Source: Hyphomicrobiales bacterium
GTDB lineage: Bacteria; Pseudomonadota; Alphaproteobacteria; Rhizobiales; Rhizobiaceae
Direction: 5' to 3'
DNA: 64,000 nucleotides
Assembly: GCA_900470805.1 (NCBI GenBank)
Contig: UCCA01000033.1
Coordinates: 1 to 64,000, forward strand
The translations under genes and the position numbers were made by a program. The notes beneath the pieces were generated by a model. The model saw only the letters and a program-made list of their open reading frames with translations, searched no databases and was not told the DNA's origin. The stretch's first letter is position 1, and each line of letters begins with the position of its first letter. Shown piece after piece: positions 25,860 to 34,553 of the stretch.

Positions 25860-27056
25860 GTGGAGAATCCCGCCCAGCTTCAAAAGGCTATCCATAAACT
25901 GATAGCAGCGCACGCGCGAGATCTCTCCGGCGCGCTACACGAACATCGCGTCAAGCTCTACCCGCCCGAGGCACGCAAAACGCTGCGCTCCTTCTCGTCC
26001 ATCGAGGCTGCTAAGCTTATTGGAGTCAACGATGGCTATCTGCGCCATCTATCCTTGGAAGGCAAAGGTCCGCAGCCTGAGGTAGGCGCCAACAATCGGC
26101 GCTCCTATTCAGTCGAGACAATCCAAGCTCTGCGCGAGTACCTCGACGAAAATGGCAAGGGAGACCGGCGATACTCGCCGCGCCGGTCAGGTAAAGAGCA
26201 TCTCCAAGTCATCACAGCAGTCAACTTTAAGGGCGGTTCAGGCAAGACGACTACCGCCGCCCATCTTGCTCAGTTCCTTGCGCTTAATGGTTATCGTGTG
26301 CTCGCGATAGATCTCGATCCGCAGGCCAGCATGTCAGCATTGCATGGTTTTCAGCCCGAGTTCGATGTTAACGATAACGAGACCCTCTACGGTGCCGTCC
26401 GCTATGACGATGAACGCCGTCCACTGAAGGACGTCATCAAGAAGACGTACTTCACCAACCTGGACCTCGTGCCTGGCAACCTCGAGCTGATGGAGTTCGA
26501 ACACGACACTGCAAAGGTGCTAGGCTCCAACGATCGAGAGAACATCTTTTTCACGAGGATGGATGAAGCGATTGCGTCGGTTGCTGACGACTACGACGTC
26601 GTGGTGGTGGACTGCCCTCCCCAACTAGGGTTCCTGACGATTTCCGCACTATGTGCTGCCACTGCGGTGCTGGTGACGGTTCACCCCCAGATGCTCGACG
26701 TAATGTCCATGTGTCAGTTTCTTCTTATGACGTCGGAGCTTTTGAGCGTCGTAGCCGATGCCGGGGGCAGCATGAATTACGATTGGATGCGATACCTCGT
26801 AACGCGCTACGAGCCAGGTGATGGACCACAAAATCAGATGGTGTCGTTTATGCGGACCATGTTTGGCGAGCATGTCCTCAACCACCCTATGTTAAAAAGC
26901 ACGGCCATATCGGACGCCGGTATCACCAAACAGACCTTATACGAGGTCAGTCGTGACCAGTTCACTAGAGCTACTTACGACCGCGCGATGGAATCTCTGG
27001 ATAACGTGAACCGCGAAATCGAGCAGCTTATCCAGTCGTCATGGGGGCGCAAATGA
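25860..27056 (+). CDS. repA: RepA, ParA-type plasmid partition ATPase
   Basis: A 398-residue protein from GTG 25860 (GAGG 5 nt upstream); an ATG at 25818 would add 14 residues. An N-terminal HTH-like region (SSIEAAKLIGVNDGYLRHL, about 45-65) is followed by the deviant Walker A KGGSGKTTT near 125-133 and DYDVVVVDCPPQ (Walker B) near 245. It is the first gene of the repABC cassette. RepA works with RepB and parS in segregation and represses the operon. Confidence 0.95.
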   Translation: MENPAQLQKAIHKLIAAHARDLSGALHEHRVKLYPPEARKTLRSFSSIEAAKLIGVNDGYLRHLSLEGKGPQPEVGANNRRSYSVETIQALREYLDENGKGDRRYSPRRSGKEHLQVITAVNFKGGSGKTTTAAHLAQFLALNGYRVLAIDLDPQASMSALHGFQPEFDVNDNETLYGAVRYDDERRPLKDVIKKTYFTNLDLVPGNLELMEFEHDTAKVLGSNDRENIFFTRMDEAIASVADDYDVVVVDCPPQLGFLTISALCAATAVLVTVHPQMLDVMSMCQFLLMTSELLSVVADAGGSMNYDWMRYLVTRYEPGDGPQNQMVSFMRTMFGEHVLNHPMLKSTAISDAGITKQTLYEVSRDQFTRATYDRAMESLDNVNREIEQLIQSSWGRK

Positions 27057-27096
27057 CACTCGGCCCTCACCCTCTCCAACAAGCAATGGCGCCAAA

Positions 27097-27112
27097 GTTG
27101 CCAGCCGGAAAC
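27097..27112. other. parS: parS-like partition site
   Basis: GTTGCCAGCCGGAAAC fits the repABC parS consensus GTTNNCNGCNGNNAAC at every fixed position. It lies in the 123-bp gap between repA and repB, a known location for the site bound by RepB. Confidence 0.7.
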
Positions 27113-27179
27113 TTTAGGGAAAAAGGCCCTCTATCGCTTGGCTGCCTTGGGCTTCGCGTGATTCAAGGAGAAACAGCAA

Positions 27180-28139
27180 ATGGCTAGGAAGCATCTACTT
27201 TCCGACCTTAAGATCCCGAACCAAGCGGCTGCTGAAGCCCCCGGAGCTCCCGAACAAGAACTGGCCTCGCCTCAATATTCCCCAAGGGGCGCAATTGGCG
27301 CGGTTTCCCGCTCGATTGAGCTGCTGAAGTCCCAGTCTTTGAGTGAACTCGATCCGGATCTGATTGATGCACCGCCCGTGCGCGACAGGCTCCCTGAAGA
27401 CGAGAGCGAGTTCGAGGAGTTTGCCCGCAACATTCGCGAGAATGGCCAGCAGGTGCCCATATTGGTGCGTCCGCATCCGAACTCGGAAGGGCGCTATCAA
27501 GTCGCTTACGGTCGGCGACGTCTCCGGGCGGTAAAAGCCGCTGGCATGATGGTCAAGGCTTCCGTTCGCCCCCTCACGGATGAAGAGCTCGTTCGAGCCC
27601 AGGGACAGGAAAACACCGGCCGGCGTGATCTTTCGTTCATCGAGCGCGCGCTTTACGCGGCGGAGCTTGAGGCGAACGGTTTTGAACGCCCGGTCATCAT
27701 GGCGGCCCTCGGTGTCGACAAAAGCAATCTCTCTCGTCTCATCCAGGCTGCAACGCAGTTGCCGAAGGATGTGATCCAGTCGATCGGTGCGGCGCCGAAA
27801 ACAGGACGCGACCGCTGGTACGAATTGGCAACTAGATTGAGCAATGAGGACGTTATCGGATCAACGAGGGCGCTTCTGGCCGATAGCAAAATCAAAGCGA
27901 TGTCATCCGACGATCGCTTCGCACAAGTTTTCGATGCTGCTGCACCGAAAAAGGTGAAAAAGTTCAAGGCTCGACCGCAGGTCTGGCAGGCAGATGACGG
28001 CGTAAAGGCAGCCAAATATCAACAGGATAAGCGGTCACTCATTTTGACGATCGACAATAAGGCGGCGCCCGATTTTGGCGACTACCTTTTGTCGGCTCTA
28101 CCCGAAATCTATGCGTCGTTCAAAAAGGCGAAGCAGTAG
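27180..28139 (+). CDS. repB: RepB, ParB-type partition protein
   Basis: A 319-residue ParB/Spo0J family protein with AAGGAGAAAC upstream of the ATG. The N-terminal nuclease-fold box is QVPILVRPHPNSEGRYQVAY followed by GRRRLRA (about 90-120), then RAQGQENTGRRDLSFIERAL. An HTH follows near 165-190 (AALGVDKSNLSRLIQAATQL). It binds the parS-like site between repA and repB and cooperates with RepA. Confidence 0.95.
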   Translation: MARKHLLSDLKIPNQAAAEAPGAPEQELASPQYSPRGAIGAVSRSIELLKSQSLSELDPDLIDAPPVRDRLPEDESEFEEFARNIRENGQQVPILVRPHPNSEGRYQVAYGRRRLRAVKAAGMMVKASVRPLTDEELVRAQGQENTGRRDLSFIERALYAAELEANGFERPVIMAALGVDKSNLSRLIQAATQLPKDVIQSIGAAPKTGRDRWYELATRLSNEDVIGSTRALLADSKIKAMSSDDRFAQVFDAAAPKKVKKFKARPQVWQADDGVKAAKYQQDKRSLILTIDNKAAPDFGDYLLSALPEIYASFKKAKQ

Positions 28140-28176
28140 ATGAACCGAAATAGAGGAAGGTACCAATAGCGCAAAG

Positions 28177-28225
28177 AAAAAGCCCTCCGAAACCGTGTTC
28201 CAGAAGGCCTCTCTCAGTTTGGTCG
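28177..28225 (-). ncRNA. repE: Counter-transcribed RNA (ctRNA/repE) in repB-repC gap
   Basis: The minus strand carries a promoter (28231-28259) followed by about 49 nt that end in a strong intrinsic terminator. The terminator stem is 28197-28208 paired with 28182-28193 (12 pairs, three of them G-U), with loop 28194-28196 and five T residues after it. The size and place fit the antisense RNA that represses repC expression and sets copy number and incompatibility in repABC plasmids. Ends are predicted by eye. Confidence 0.8.
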
Positions 28226-28230
28226 CTTAG

Positions 28231-28259
28231 AGAATCGCACTTCCCGGAATCACAGTCAA
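28231..28259 (-). promoter_or_regulatory. Predicted promoter of the ctRNA
   Basis: On the minus strand, TTGACT (28254-28259) and GATTCT (28231-28236) are separated by 17 nt. Transcription would begin near 28224-28225, giving an RNA of about 50 nt. Confidence 0.6.
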
Positions 28260-28313
28260 GAGTCAACGCCGCACCGGCGTAGCCTTTTCTTTGCCTTGTG
28301 AAAGGTGAAGGAC

Positions 28314-29531
28314 ATGGAAACAGGATTTTTAACGACGCCGTTTGGGCGGCGGCCGATGACGCTTGCCTTGGTGAAACGTCAGTTCGATGCGAAAAACGCG
28401 AACACACCCACGGCGGTCGAGAAATGGCGCGTCTTCCGCGACGTCGGTGACGCACGTGCGCGGCTAGGTCTCCAGGATCGGGCACTGGCGGTCTTGAATG
28501 CACTTCTGTCATTTTTCCCCGCCTCCGAACTCAGCAACGACAAAAACTTAATAGTGTTTCCATCGAACGCTCAGCTGTCAGCCCGTGCAAACGGCATTGC
28601 CGGGACGACCCTGCGCAAGTGCCTTGGGTCGCTAGTCGAAGCCGGCATCATCATCCGCAAGGATAGCCCCAACGGAAAACGATACGCACGAAAATCAGGC
28701 GAAGGAGAGATCGAGGACGCCTATGGCTTCAGTCTAGCCCCCCTTCTCGCCCGCGCCACCGAGTTCGCAGCCCTCGCGCAGGACGTTGCAGCTGAACAGC
28801 GACGGTTCCGCGTCATGAAGGACCGCCTTACCATCGTGCGCAGAGATGTGAGGAAGCTAATCACAGTTGGCATGGAAGAGAGCGTGCCAGGTGATTGGGC
28901 GGCAGCGGAGGCATGCTTCATTGACATTGTGGGACGGTTTGCACGGCGCCCTACACTGGACGACATCGCGGCCAGCCTCGATGAGATGAACCTTCTTCAC
29001 GAAGAAGTCTCTAGGATGTTGGAAACGCACGAAGAAATCCAAAAATCCGATGGCAATGACATCGCATTTGGTTGCCACATACAGAATTCAAATACCGAAT
29101 CCTGCAATGAACTTGAACCTCGCTTCGAAAGGAAGCAGGGCGAAAACTCCGAGATTAAAAAGCTACCGGGGCGGAAAGGCGAGCCTGAGGTTTTCCCGTT
29201 ATCGCTGGTGCTGCGCGCCTGCCCCGAGATTATTCCGTTCGGGCCGAGTGGAACGATAGGCAGTTGGCGCGAAATGATGACCGCCGCCGTGACGGTTCGC
29301 TCTATGCTGGGCGTCAGCCCGTCCGCGTACGAGGACGCGTGCGAGACAATGGGGCAGGCGGGGGCGGCTATCGCGATCGCTTGTATTCTTGAGCGGGCAA
29401 ATCACATCAACTCCGCTGGCGGATATCTCAGAGACTTAACCGGGAAGGCGGAGCGAGGAGAGTTTTCACTTGGACCAATGCTATTCGCTCAGGTGAGGGC
29501 GAATTCCTCACCCGTTCGCCAAGCTGGTTGA
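28314..29531 (+). CDS. repC: RepC replication initiator
   Basis: A 405-residue protein from ATG 28314 (METGFLTTPFGRRPMTLALV, the usual RepC beginning). A GTG at 28305 is also in frame. The N-terminal domain (about 1-260) contains the DNA-binding winged helix (NAQLSARANGIAGTTLRKCL, then SLVEAGIIIRKDSPNGKRYA), and the C-terminal domain (about 290-405) follows a variable linker. In repABC plasmids the origin lies within repC itself, so oriV is probably inside this gene. Expression should be controlled by the ctRNA and by RepA/RepB. Confidence 0.95.
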   Translation: METGFLTTPFGRRPMTLALVKRQFDAKNANTPTAVEKWRVFRDVGDARARLGLQDRALAVLNALLSFFPASELSNDKNLIVFPSNAQLSARANGIAGTTLRKCLGSLVEAGIIIRKDSPNGKRYARKSGEGEIEDAYGFSLAPLLARATEFAALAQDVAAEQRRFRVMKDRLTIVRRDVRKLITVGMEESVPGDWAAAEACFIDIVGRFARRPTLDDIAASLDEMNLLHEEVSRMLETHEEIQKSDGNDIAFGCHIQNSNTESCNELEPRFERKQGENSEIKKLPGRKGEPEVFPLSLVLRACPEIIPFGPSGTIGSWREMMTAAVTVRSMLGVSPSAYEDACETMGQAGAAIAIACILERANHINSAGGYLRDLTGKAERGEFSLGPMLFAQVRANSSPVRQAG

Positions 29532-29532
29532 C

Positions 29533-29802
29533 GTGGCGGACCTGCGAAAGAAACCTCCTTATATCACTGAAATTATAAGATTTCTTTCGGGGTTTCCGGC
29601 TGGCAACTTCCGTGCTCAGTGGGATGTTCTGCTGCTTTTGGCGCGTTTAGCGGTAGCACCGCGGAGAGACTTCGAGGTCTGTGCATTGAAGGTCATCCGG
29701 GAAAAGAAGATCGTCGCGCCGGAGGTTCAGGCGGCGATATTGCAACAGCTGCGGGTACAAAAATGCTTTAATTCCGGTGTCCCTGAGCTATGGTCTGCTT
29801 GA
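29533..29802 (+). CDS. Small ORF downstream of repC, uncertain
   Basis: An 89-codon frame starting at a GTG one base after the repC stop, without a clear ribosome binding site. The product has no recognised family. It could be a coupled small protein or chance. The stretch 29532-29864 otherwise shows no feature. Confidence 0.3.
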   Translation: MADLRKKPPYITEIIRFLSGFPAGNFRAQWDVLLLLARLAVAPRRDFEVCALKVIREKKIVAPEVQAAILQQLRVQKCFNSGVPELWSA

Positions 29803-29864
29803 AGGGTGCGAAGCCCTCGTTCAAGTTCTTTTCGAGACATATTCCCTTGGGCACATGAACGCAA

Positions 29865-30944
29865 ATGGCACACAGAGACTATGACGGAGAGGGCGGTAGC
29901 GCCCAGGATCGTCTTCAGCAGATTGAAGCGGGTGTAAGAGCCGCGCAGCCGGGACATGATGCGGCGGCCTTTCTTGCGGCGATCGTCGAATCCTCGGATG
30001 ACGCCATCATCAGCAAGTCGTTGCAAGGCATCATCACTACTTGGAACAAGAGCGCGGAGCGCGTTTTCGGGTACACGGCGGATGAAGCGGTCGGACGGCC
30101 GATCACCATGCTGATCCCGGAGGATCGGCTGGACGAAGAGCCGGCGATCCTGGCGCGGATCAACGCAGGCGAGCGGGTCGACCATTTCGAGACGATCCGC
30201 CGTCGCAAGGACGGCACATTCATCGACATCTCGCTGACGATCTCGCCGATCCGCAACGGCGAGGGTAAAATTATCGGGGCATCCAAGATCGCCCGTGATA
30301 TTTCGGATCGGAAACGGGCGGCAGAGCATCAGGATCTCCTGCTTCGCGAGATGCACCATCGCGTGAAGAACCTTTTCGCGATTACCGGCAGTATCATCAC
30401 GCTTGCGGCACGGACGGCGCAGACGCCCGCCGAGCTCGCCAACGACATGAAGGACCGGCTCGTCGCTCTGTCGAGGGCGCACGAAATGACTTTGCCAAAC
30501 TTCACCGGCGGCGAGGCGTTCGTGGAGCAATCGACGACGCTCTTCACTCTCCTCTCAAACCTGCTCTCCCCCTTTGAAGACAAGGAAGGCGGGCGATGGC
30601 GGCTACATGGGGAAGATGCGCAGATCAGCGCGGACAGGGTCACGAGCCTTGCGCTGCTGTTCCATGAATATGCTACCAATGCGGTGAAGTACGGCGCTCT
30701 TTCCGTGCCGGAAGGACGACTTGATATCACGCTGAGATCACGGCCCGACAGCTTCGAGATCGCCTGGTTGGAGAGCGACGCAAAAACCAGAGCCGCGGTC
30801 GAGAGCCAAGACACCGGGTTCGGAACGACGCTTGAGCAGATGGTGGTTCGGACCTTGAATGCGCAAGTATCGAGGGATTGGCAGCCTCACGGGCTTCTGA
30901 TCAGGCTGACTGTCCCACGCGATGCGTTCTCCATCCGTTCATAG
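29865..30944 (+). CDS. PAS-domain HWE-family sensor histidine kinase
   Basis: A 359-residue soluble kinase. A PAS domain (about 36-150; SDDAIISKSLQGIITTWNKS, then FGYTADEAVGRPITMLIPED) is followed by the HWE phospho-acceptor box REMHHRVKNLFAI with His165. The catalytic domain has the HEYATNAVKYGAL N-box near 265. There is no membrane segment, so a cytoplasmic ligand or light/redox signal via PAS is likely. It is followed by a second such kinase and a response regulator on the same strand. Confidence 0.9.
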   Translation: MAHRDYDGEGGSAQDRLQQIEAGVRAAQPGHDAAAFLAAIVESSDDAIISKSLQGIITTWNKSAERVFGYTADEAVGRPITMLIPEDRLDEEPAILARINAGERVDHFETIRRRKDGTFIDISLTISPIRNGEGKIIGASKIARDISDRKRAAEHQDLLLREMHHRVKNLFAITGSIITLAARTAQTPAELANDMKDRLVALSRAHEMTLPNFTGGEAFVEQSTTLFTLLSNLLSPFEDKEGGRWRLHGEDAQISADRVTSLALLFHEYATNAVKYGALSVPEGRLDITLRSRPDSFEIAWLESDAKTRAAVESQDTGFGTTLEQMVVRTLNAQVSRDWQPHGLLIRLTVPRDAFSIRS

Positions 30945-31086
30945 GTTAAGGCCGTCATGGGAACGCGGGGCGCTTATGCGCGTTCTTGAGCGGAAAGCTG
31001 GCGGGCGCCGCGAACCGACACTTTGCTGCGAGATATATATTAACGTCGGGCTACAATATGCCGGACATTGGGGAAGAAGACCGCCG

Positions 31087-32064
31087 ATGATGTTGGAGGA
31101 CCTTTATCGCCTGTTGAGAAGCGGCCACGTTCAGGCTCAGGGCGTCGTCGACACGATGACCCAGCCGATTGTGGTCCTTGACCAGCGGTTCTATGTCACG
31201 ACCGCCAACAACGCCTTCGTCAAGACCTTCCAGGTGGAACGGGACGATCTCCTCGGAAAAAGCTTGTTCGATCTGGGCGATGGTCAATGGGATATTCCTG
31301 AACTTCGCGATCTGATCGCCGATATCATACCGCGAGCAGCCGCCGTCATTGGCTACGAGGTGAAACACGATTTCCCGGGCATCGGACAGCGTACCTTCCT
31401 GGTCGACGCCCGGCGCCTCGTCCACCCCGATGACAACAGCACCAATATCCTTGTACTTTTCGACGACGTCACAGAGCGCCAGCGACACGACGCGGAGATG
31501 GATTTTATCCTCTCCGAAACCCGCCATCGGATGAAGAACCTGTCCGCAGTCGTTCGGGCGCTTGCCATGCAGACGGATGTTGAAGGCCAATCCGCTGCTG
31601 AATACCGTCAAACGTTCCTTGGCCGTCTCGATGTGACACTGAGGGCGCAAGAAATTGCTGCTCGTAACGAGCGGACCGACCTGCAGGAGCTGTTGGAGAA
31701 GGCAGTAGGCGAAGCATGGAAAGACCGGATCACCTACAGTGGCCCCGCCGTCCACCTCGGACCCTCGAAGATCCTCGCAGCGAGTATGATTTTCCATGAG
31801 CTTGCGACCAATGCAATCAAGTACGGAGCGCTATCGTCAGGTGAAGGCAGCGTCCGGGTTGCGTGGACATTGGAAGAGGGACTGACGCGCAAAACCTATC
31901 TGAACTGCCGTTGGTCCGAACAGAATGGGCCCGTCGTCCAGGCCCCGATGCGCAAAGGCTATGGAACGGAGATGATCGAGGGCACCGCGGCGCACCTTGG
32001 GGGGCGTGTGGAACTTTCCTATGCTGCGGAAGGTTTGGCGGCGACAATCAGGATACCGTTGTAG
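31087..32064 (+). CDS. PAS-domain HWE/HisKA_2-type histidine kinase
   Basis: A 325-residue kinase from ATG 31087; the frame is open from 30922 but the extra segment overlaps the upstream gene. A PAS domain (about 20-132) is followed by LSETRHRMKNLSAVV with His147 and the N-box HELATNAIKYGAL near 240. The stop is 4 nt before the start of a receiver-domain gene, so kinase and receiver are co-translated. Confidence 0.88.
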   Translation: MMLEDLYRLLRSGHVQAQGVVDTMTQPIVVLDQRFYVTTANNAFVKTFQVERDDLLGKSLFDLGDGQWDIPELRDLIADIIPRAAAVIGYEVKHDFPGIGQRTFLVDARRLVHPDDNSTNILVLFDDVTERQRHDAEMDFILSETRHRMKNLSAVVRALAMQTDVEGQSAAEYRQTFLGRLDVTLRAQEIAARNERTDLQELLEKAVGEAWKDRITYSGPAVHLGPSKILAASMIFHELATNAIKYGALSSGEGSVRVAWTLEEGLTRKTYLNCRWSEQNGPVVQAPMRKGYGTEMIEGTAAHLGGRVELSYAAEGLAATIRIPL

Positions 32065-32068
32065 GCTC

Positions 32069-32461
32069 ATGAACCAATCCGATGCGTCCCCTGCAAGCTC
32101 GCGCACTATCCTCGTCGTCGAGGACGAGTTTTTCATTGCGTTGGAAATCAAGGCCGCGTTGTCGTCGGTTGGCTATAAGGTGCTGGGTCCGGCAAGCTCT
32201 GTCGATCATGCGCTCGATCTCCTGCGAGACACGACACCCGATGCGGCCGTTCTCGATGTCGACCTGGGCGGAGAGCGGGTAACACCAGTGGCAATACAGC
32301 TAAAGGCCCTGGGCGTTCCGTTTGTCCTCGCAAGTGCCGCAGACTCGGTCACACTTGCCAAGAACGCGGTTTTTGCGCGCATTCGTAACGTCGGCAAGCC
32401 AACAGACATGCGGCAACTCGCGGCGGCAGTGGCCGAAATTGTGAGCGCTACCCGGTCTTGA
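32069..32461 (+). CDS. Single-domain response regulator (receiver only)
   Basis: A 130-residue REC domain without an output domain. The acidic pair E18/D19 lies in ILVVEDEFF, the probable phospho-Asp is D63 in AVLDVDLGG, and the conserved Lys lies in NVGKPTD near 104. Stand-alone receivers next to HWE kinases in rhizobia act as phosphate shuttles or sinks, for example in general-stress signalling. No sigma factor or PhyR-type gene is nearby, so the pathway is unknown. Confidence 0.9.
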   Translation: MNQSDASPASSRTILVVEDEFFIALEIKAALSSVGYKVLGPASSVDHALDLLRDTTPDAAVLDVDLGGERVTPVAIQLKALGVPFVLASAADSVTLAKNAVFARIRNVGKPTDMRQLAAAVAEIVSATRS

Positions 32462-32474
32462 GACGGTGCTACCA

Positions 32475-33395
32475 CTACCTGTGCAGACTTGCTCCTTGCG
32501 CTGTCCTCCAGGCACCCGGAGTGGCTCCGACAACACGCCGGAACGTTCGGGTGAGGTGACTTTCATCGGCAAAGCCACACGAAGCCGCAACTTCCGAAAG
32601 CTTGCTGCCCCATAGGAGACTTTCCTTGGCGCGCTCTATCCGCCTTCGGAGGAGCCATTCGTATGGTGCAAGCCCTGTGGATCGCTTGAAACCATGCGCG
32701 AACTGGCTCGTGCGAAGGCCGCATAGCTGGGCAAGTTCGGCAAGGCCAATGCCGCCAACGAGGCTGGTCTCGATGACGTCCTTAGCCAACCGTTCCTGCC
32801 AGGTGCTGAGCCCCCCGACGATCGGGCGGCGAATAGCGAGATCTCCATAGTGGGCACAAAGATAGATACCAAGGCTCCACATGTAATGATCCGCCATCAA
32901 CGGGTCCATGGTCTCTGGCGCATCGAAGAATGGATAGATCCTCAGCGCAAGTCGGCGAAGAACCGGATCGTCGGTTAAGTGGTAGAGACTGTTGCCCAGA
33001 TGCGAGACATGCGGCACTTCGAGGTCGTCGGCAATCTCCCGCATGAAACTACGCTGCAGGATCACTTCCTGTGTATGCCGCGGTGTCGTGAAATCAATGT
33101 GGGCGAGTTCCGAGACGTAGAGAAAATGCGTCTGACCCTTGCGGTTGGGGTGGGAGTAGTAGCGCCCGTCAAGGAACACCTCACTTCTCTCGTCATTGAA
33201 GTGAACGCCGATGCTGTAGGCACCCTCCCAAGTCGGAAAATCAGGGTTACTTGCGGTGGGCTTGAAACCGTAATTCACGTCGGCGGCGATCAGCCTCGAA
33301 CATGACAGACCGCGCACGGACAGTTTGAGCTCCGTCTTGTGCGGCAGGCCGATGGGAACGGTCGCGACTTCCACAAGCTTCACATTTAGGGTCAT
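32475..33395 (-). CDS. AraC family transcriptional regulator
   Basis: A 306-residue protein. A large N-terminal sensing domain (about 1-195) is followed by two HTH motifs: GIGLAELAQLCGLRTSQFAH and KLSEVAASCGFADESHLTRT, ending GATPGAWR. A 16-bp motif lies 63 bp upstream of its start (33458-33473). The same motif occurs upstream of the neighbouring hydrolase gene and the EF-hand gene, so this protein is the best candidate for the regulator that binds it. It ends 14 bp from the convergent response-regulator gene. Confidence 0.88.
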   Translation of the reverse strand: MTLNVKLVEVATVPIGLPHKTELKLSVRGLSCSRLIAADVNYGFKPTASNPDFPTWEGAYSIGVHFNDERSEVFLDGRYYSHPNRKGQTHFLYVSELAHIDFTTPRHTQEVILQRSFMREIADDLEVPHVSHLGNSLYHLTDDPVLRRLALRIYPFFDAPETMDPLMADHYMWSLGIYLCAHYGDLAIRRPIVGGLSTWQERLAKDVIETSLVGGIGLAELAQLCGLRTSQFAHGFKRSTGLAPYEWLLRRRIERAKESLLWGSKLSEVAASCGFADESHLTRTFRRVVGATPGAWRTAQGASLHR

Positions 33396-33457
33396 AGGCG
33401 ACTTCCCGCGTCAGTAAGATGGCGACGCGCAAAATATCATGGCTCCCGAAATGTCAA

Positions 33458-33473
33458 TTGAACGATTCTGCAG
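33458..33473 (+). promoter_or_regulatory. Shared 16-bp motif, copy 1
   Basis: TTGAACGATTCTGCAG, 63 bp upstream of the minus-strand araC gene. It is one of four copies of TTGRACGATYCTGCRG between 33.4 and 38.0 kb; possible autoregulatory AraC site. Confidence 0.6.
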
Positions 33474-33518
33474 TGGTAGGTCGCCGCCGCAAAAGCGCAG
33501 GGGCGACCCGTAAAAAAA

Positions 33519-34292
33519 TCAGCCGCTTTTCTTGGACTGGGCGGCATCTTCTATGATTTTGGCGACCGCCTTCGGGTTCGAAACGTAAACCGCATGGCTT
33601 CCAGGCACCTCGACGGTTTTCGCTCCGGCTCGCTTGGCCATCCCGCGCTGGGCATCCGGCGGGATCATCTTGTCGTCGGTCGCCACAAGATACCAGCTCG
33701 GCTTGGCTTTCCACGCAGGAACGGTGACTTGCCCACCGAGTGCGCCGACGCCCCACGGCACCTGCGAAGCAGCCATGAAGGCGGCAAGATCAGGACGCAC
33801 ATCGGCCGCGAACGACTGCGCGAACTTCGACTTGTCAAGGAAGAGGAAGCCGTCGACTGGCGGCAGGATCGGCGGCGCTGCGGCGCCGGGGACGGGGTTT
33901 GCGATCAGGCTGGAGACGGATTCACCTGCGTCGGGCGCGAAAGCAGCAATGTAGACGAGTGACTTCACCTTGGGATCGGTGCCTGCCTCGGAGATGACGA
34001 CGCCACCGTAGGAGTGGCCAACCAGGACCACGTCGCTGGTCGCCGCAGCGATCGCGCGTTTCGTGACAGTGACGTCATCTTCCAGGGTAACAGTCGGGTT
34101 CTGGACGATGGTGACATCGTAACCGTCACTCTTGAGGATGTCGTAGACGCCTTCCCATCCCGAACCATCGACGAAGCCGCCGTGGACGAGAACGATGGAT
34201 TTCGGTGTGCTGTCGGCTGCCATTGCTGCTGGTGCTCCCATGGTTGCGGCAAGCATCACACCCGATGCGAGCAAGTTGAAAAAACTGGACAT
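33519..34292 (-). CDS. Secreted alpha/beta hydrolase
   Basis: A 257-residue protein with an N-terminal signal peptide (LLASGVMLAATMGAPAAMAA, cleavage near residue 25). The mature alpha/beta-hydrolase has the oxyanion strand IVLVHGGFVDGSGW, nucleophile elbow GHSYGG (Ser near 93), and a late His in VPGSHAVYVSNP near 234. The family includes salicylate-esterase/HNL-like and EstC-type esterases. A pair of convergent 16-bp motifs lies 77-110 bp upstream. Periplasmic ester or amide hydrolysis is likely; substrate unknown. Confidence 0.88.
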   Translation of the reverse strand: MSSFFNLLASGVMLAATMGAPAAMAADSTPKSIVLVHGGFVDGSGWEGVYDILKSDGYDVTIVQNPTVTLEDDVTVTKRAIAAATSDVVLVGHSYGGVVISEAGTDPKVKSLVYIAAFAPDAGESVSSLIANPVPGAAAPPILPPVDGFLFLDKSKFAQSFAADVRPDLAAFMAASQVPWGVGALGGQVTVPAWKAKPSWYLVATDDKMIPPDAQRGMAKRAGAKTVEVPGSHAVYVSNPKAVAKIIEDAAQSKKSG

Positions 34293-34368
34293 TGGATGAT
34301 CCCTTCATGTGTCCTTGGCGAAGTATCCGCCAACACACGATGCCTATTCCGGATTGAGCGCTCGCAGG

Positions 34369-34402
34369 TTGAACGATCCTGCGGCACTGCAGGATCGTCC
34401 AA
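34369..34402. promoter_or_regulatory. Two convergent copies of the shared 16-bp motif (copies 2 and 3)
   Basis: TTGAACGATCCTGCGG on the plus strand (34369-34384) faces TTGGACGATCCTGCAG on the minus strand (34387-34402), separated by 2 bp. Together they form a 34-bp inverted repeat in the promoter region between the secreted hydrolase and the divergent FAD monooxygenase. Confidence 0.65.
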
Positions 34403-34553
34403 CGTCTCCGAACTCCAAGCGCAGGCGCAGCGAAGATTGGCCGTTTGGCGAAACTTGTTGGCAGGCCCGGGTGAGTGAAGGAGCGTCACTCTGGCTACTG
34501 ACTGTTGGTGACTGCGGGCGCAATGCCCCACCCACGGACATAAGGAGCCGGAG

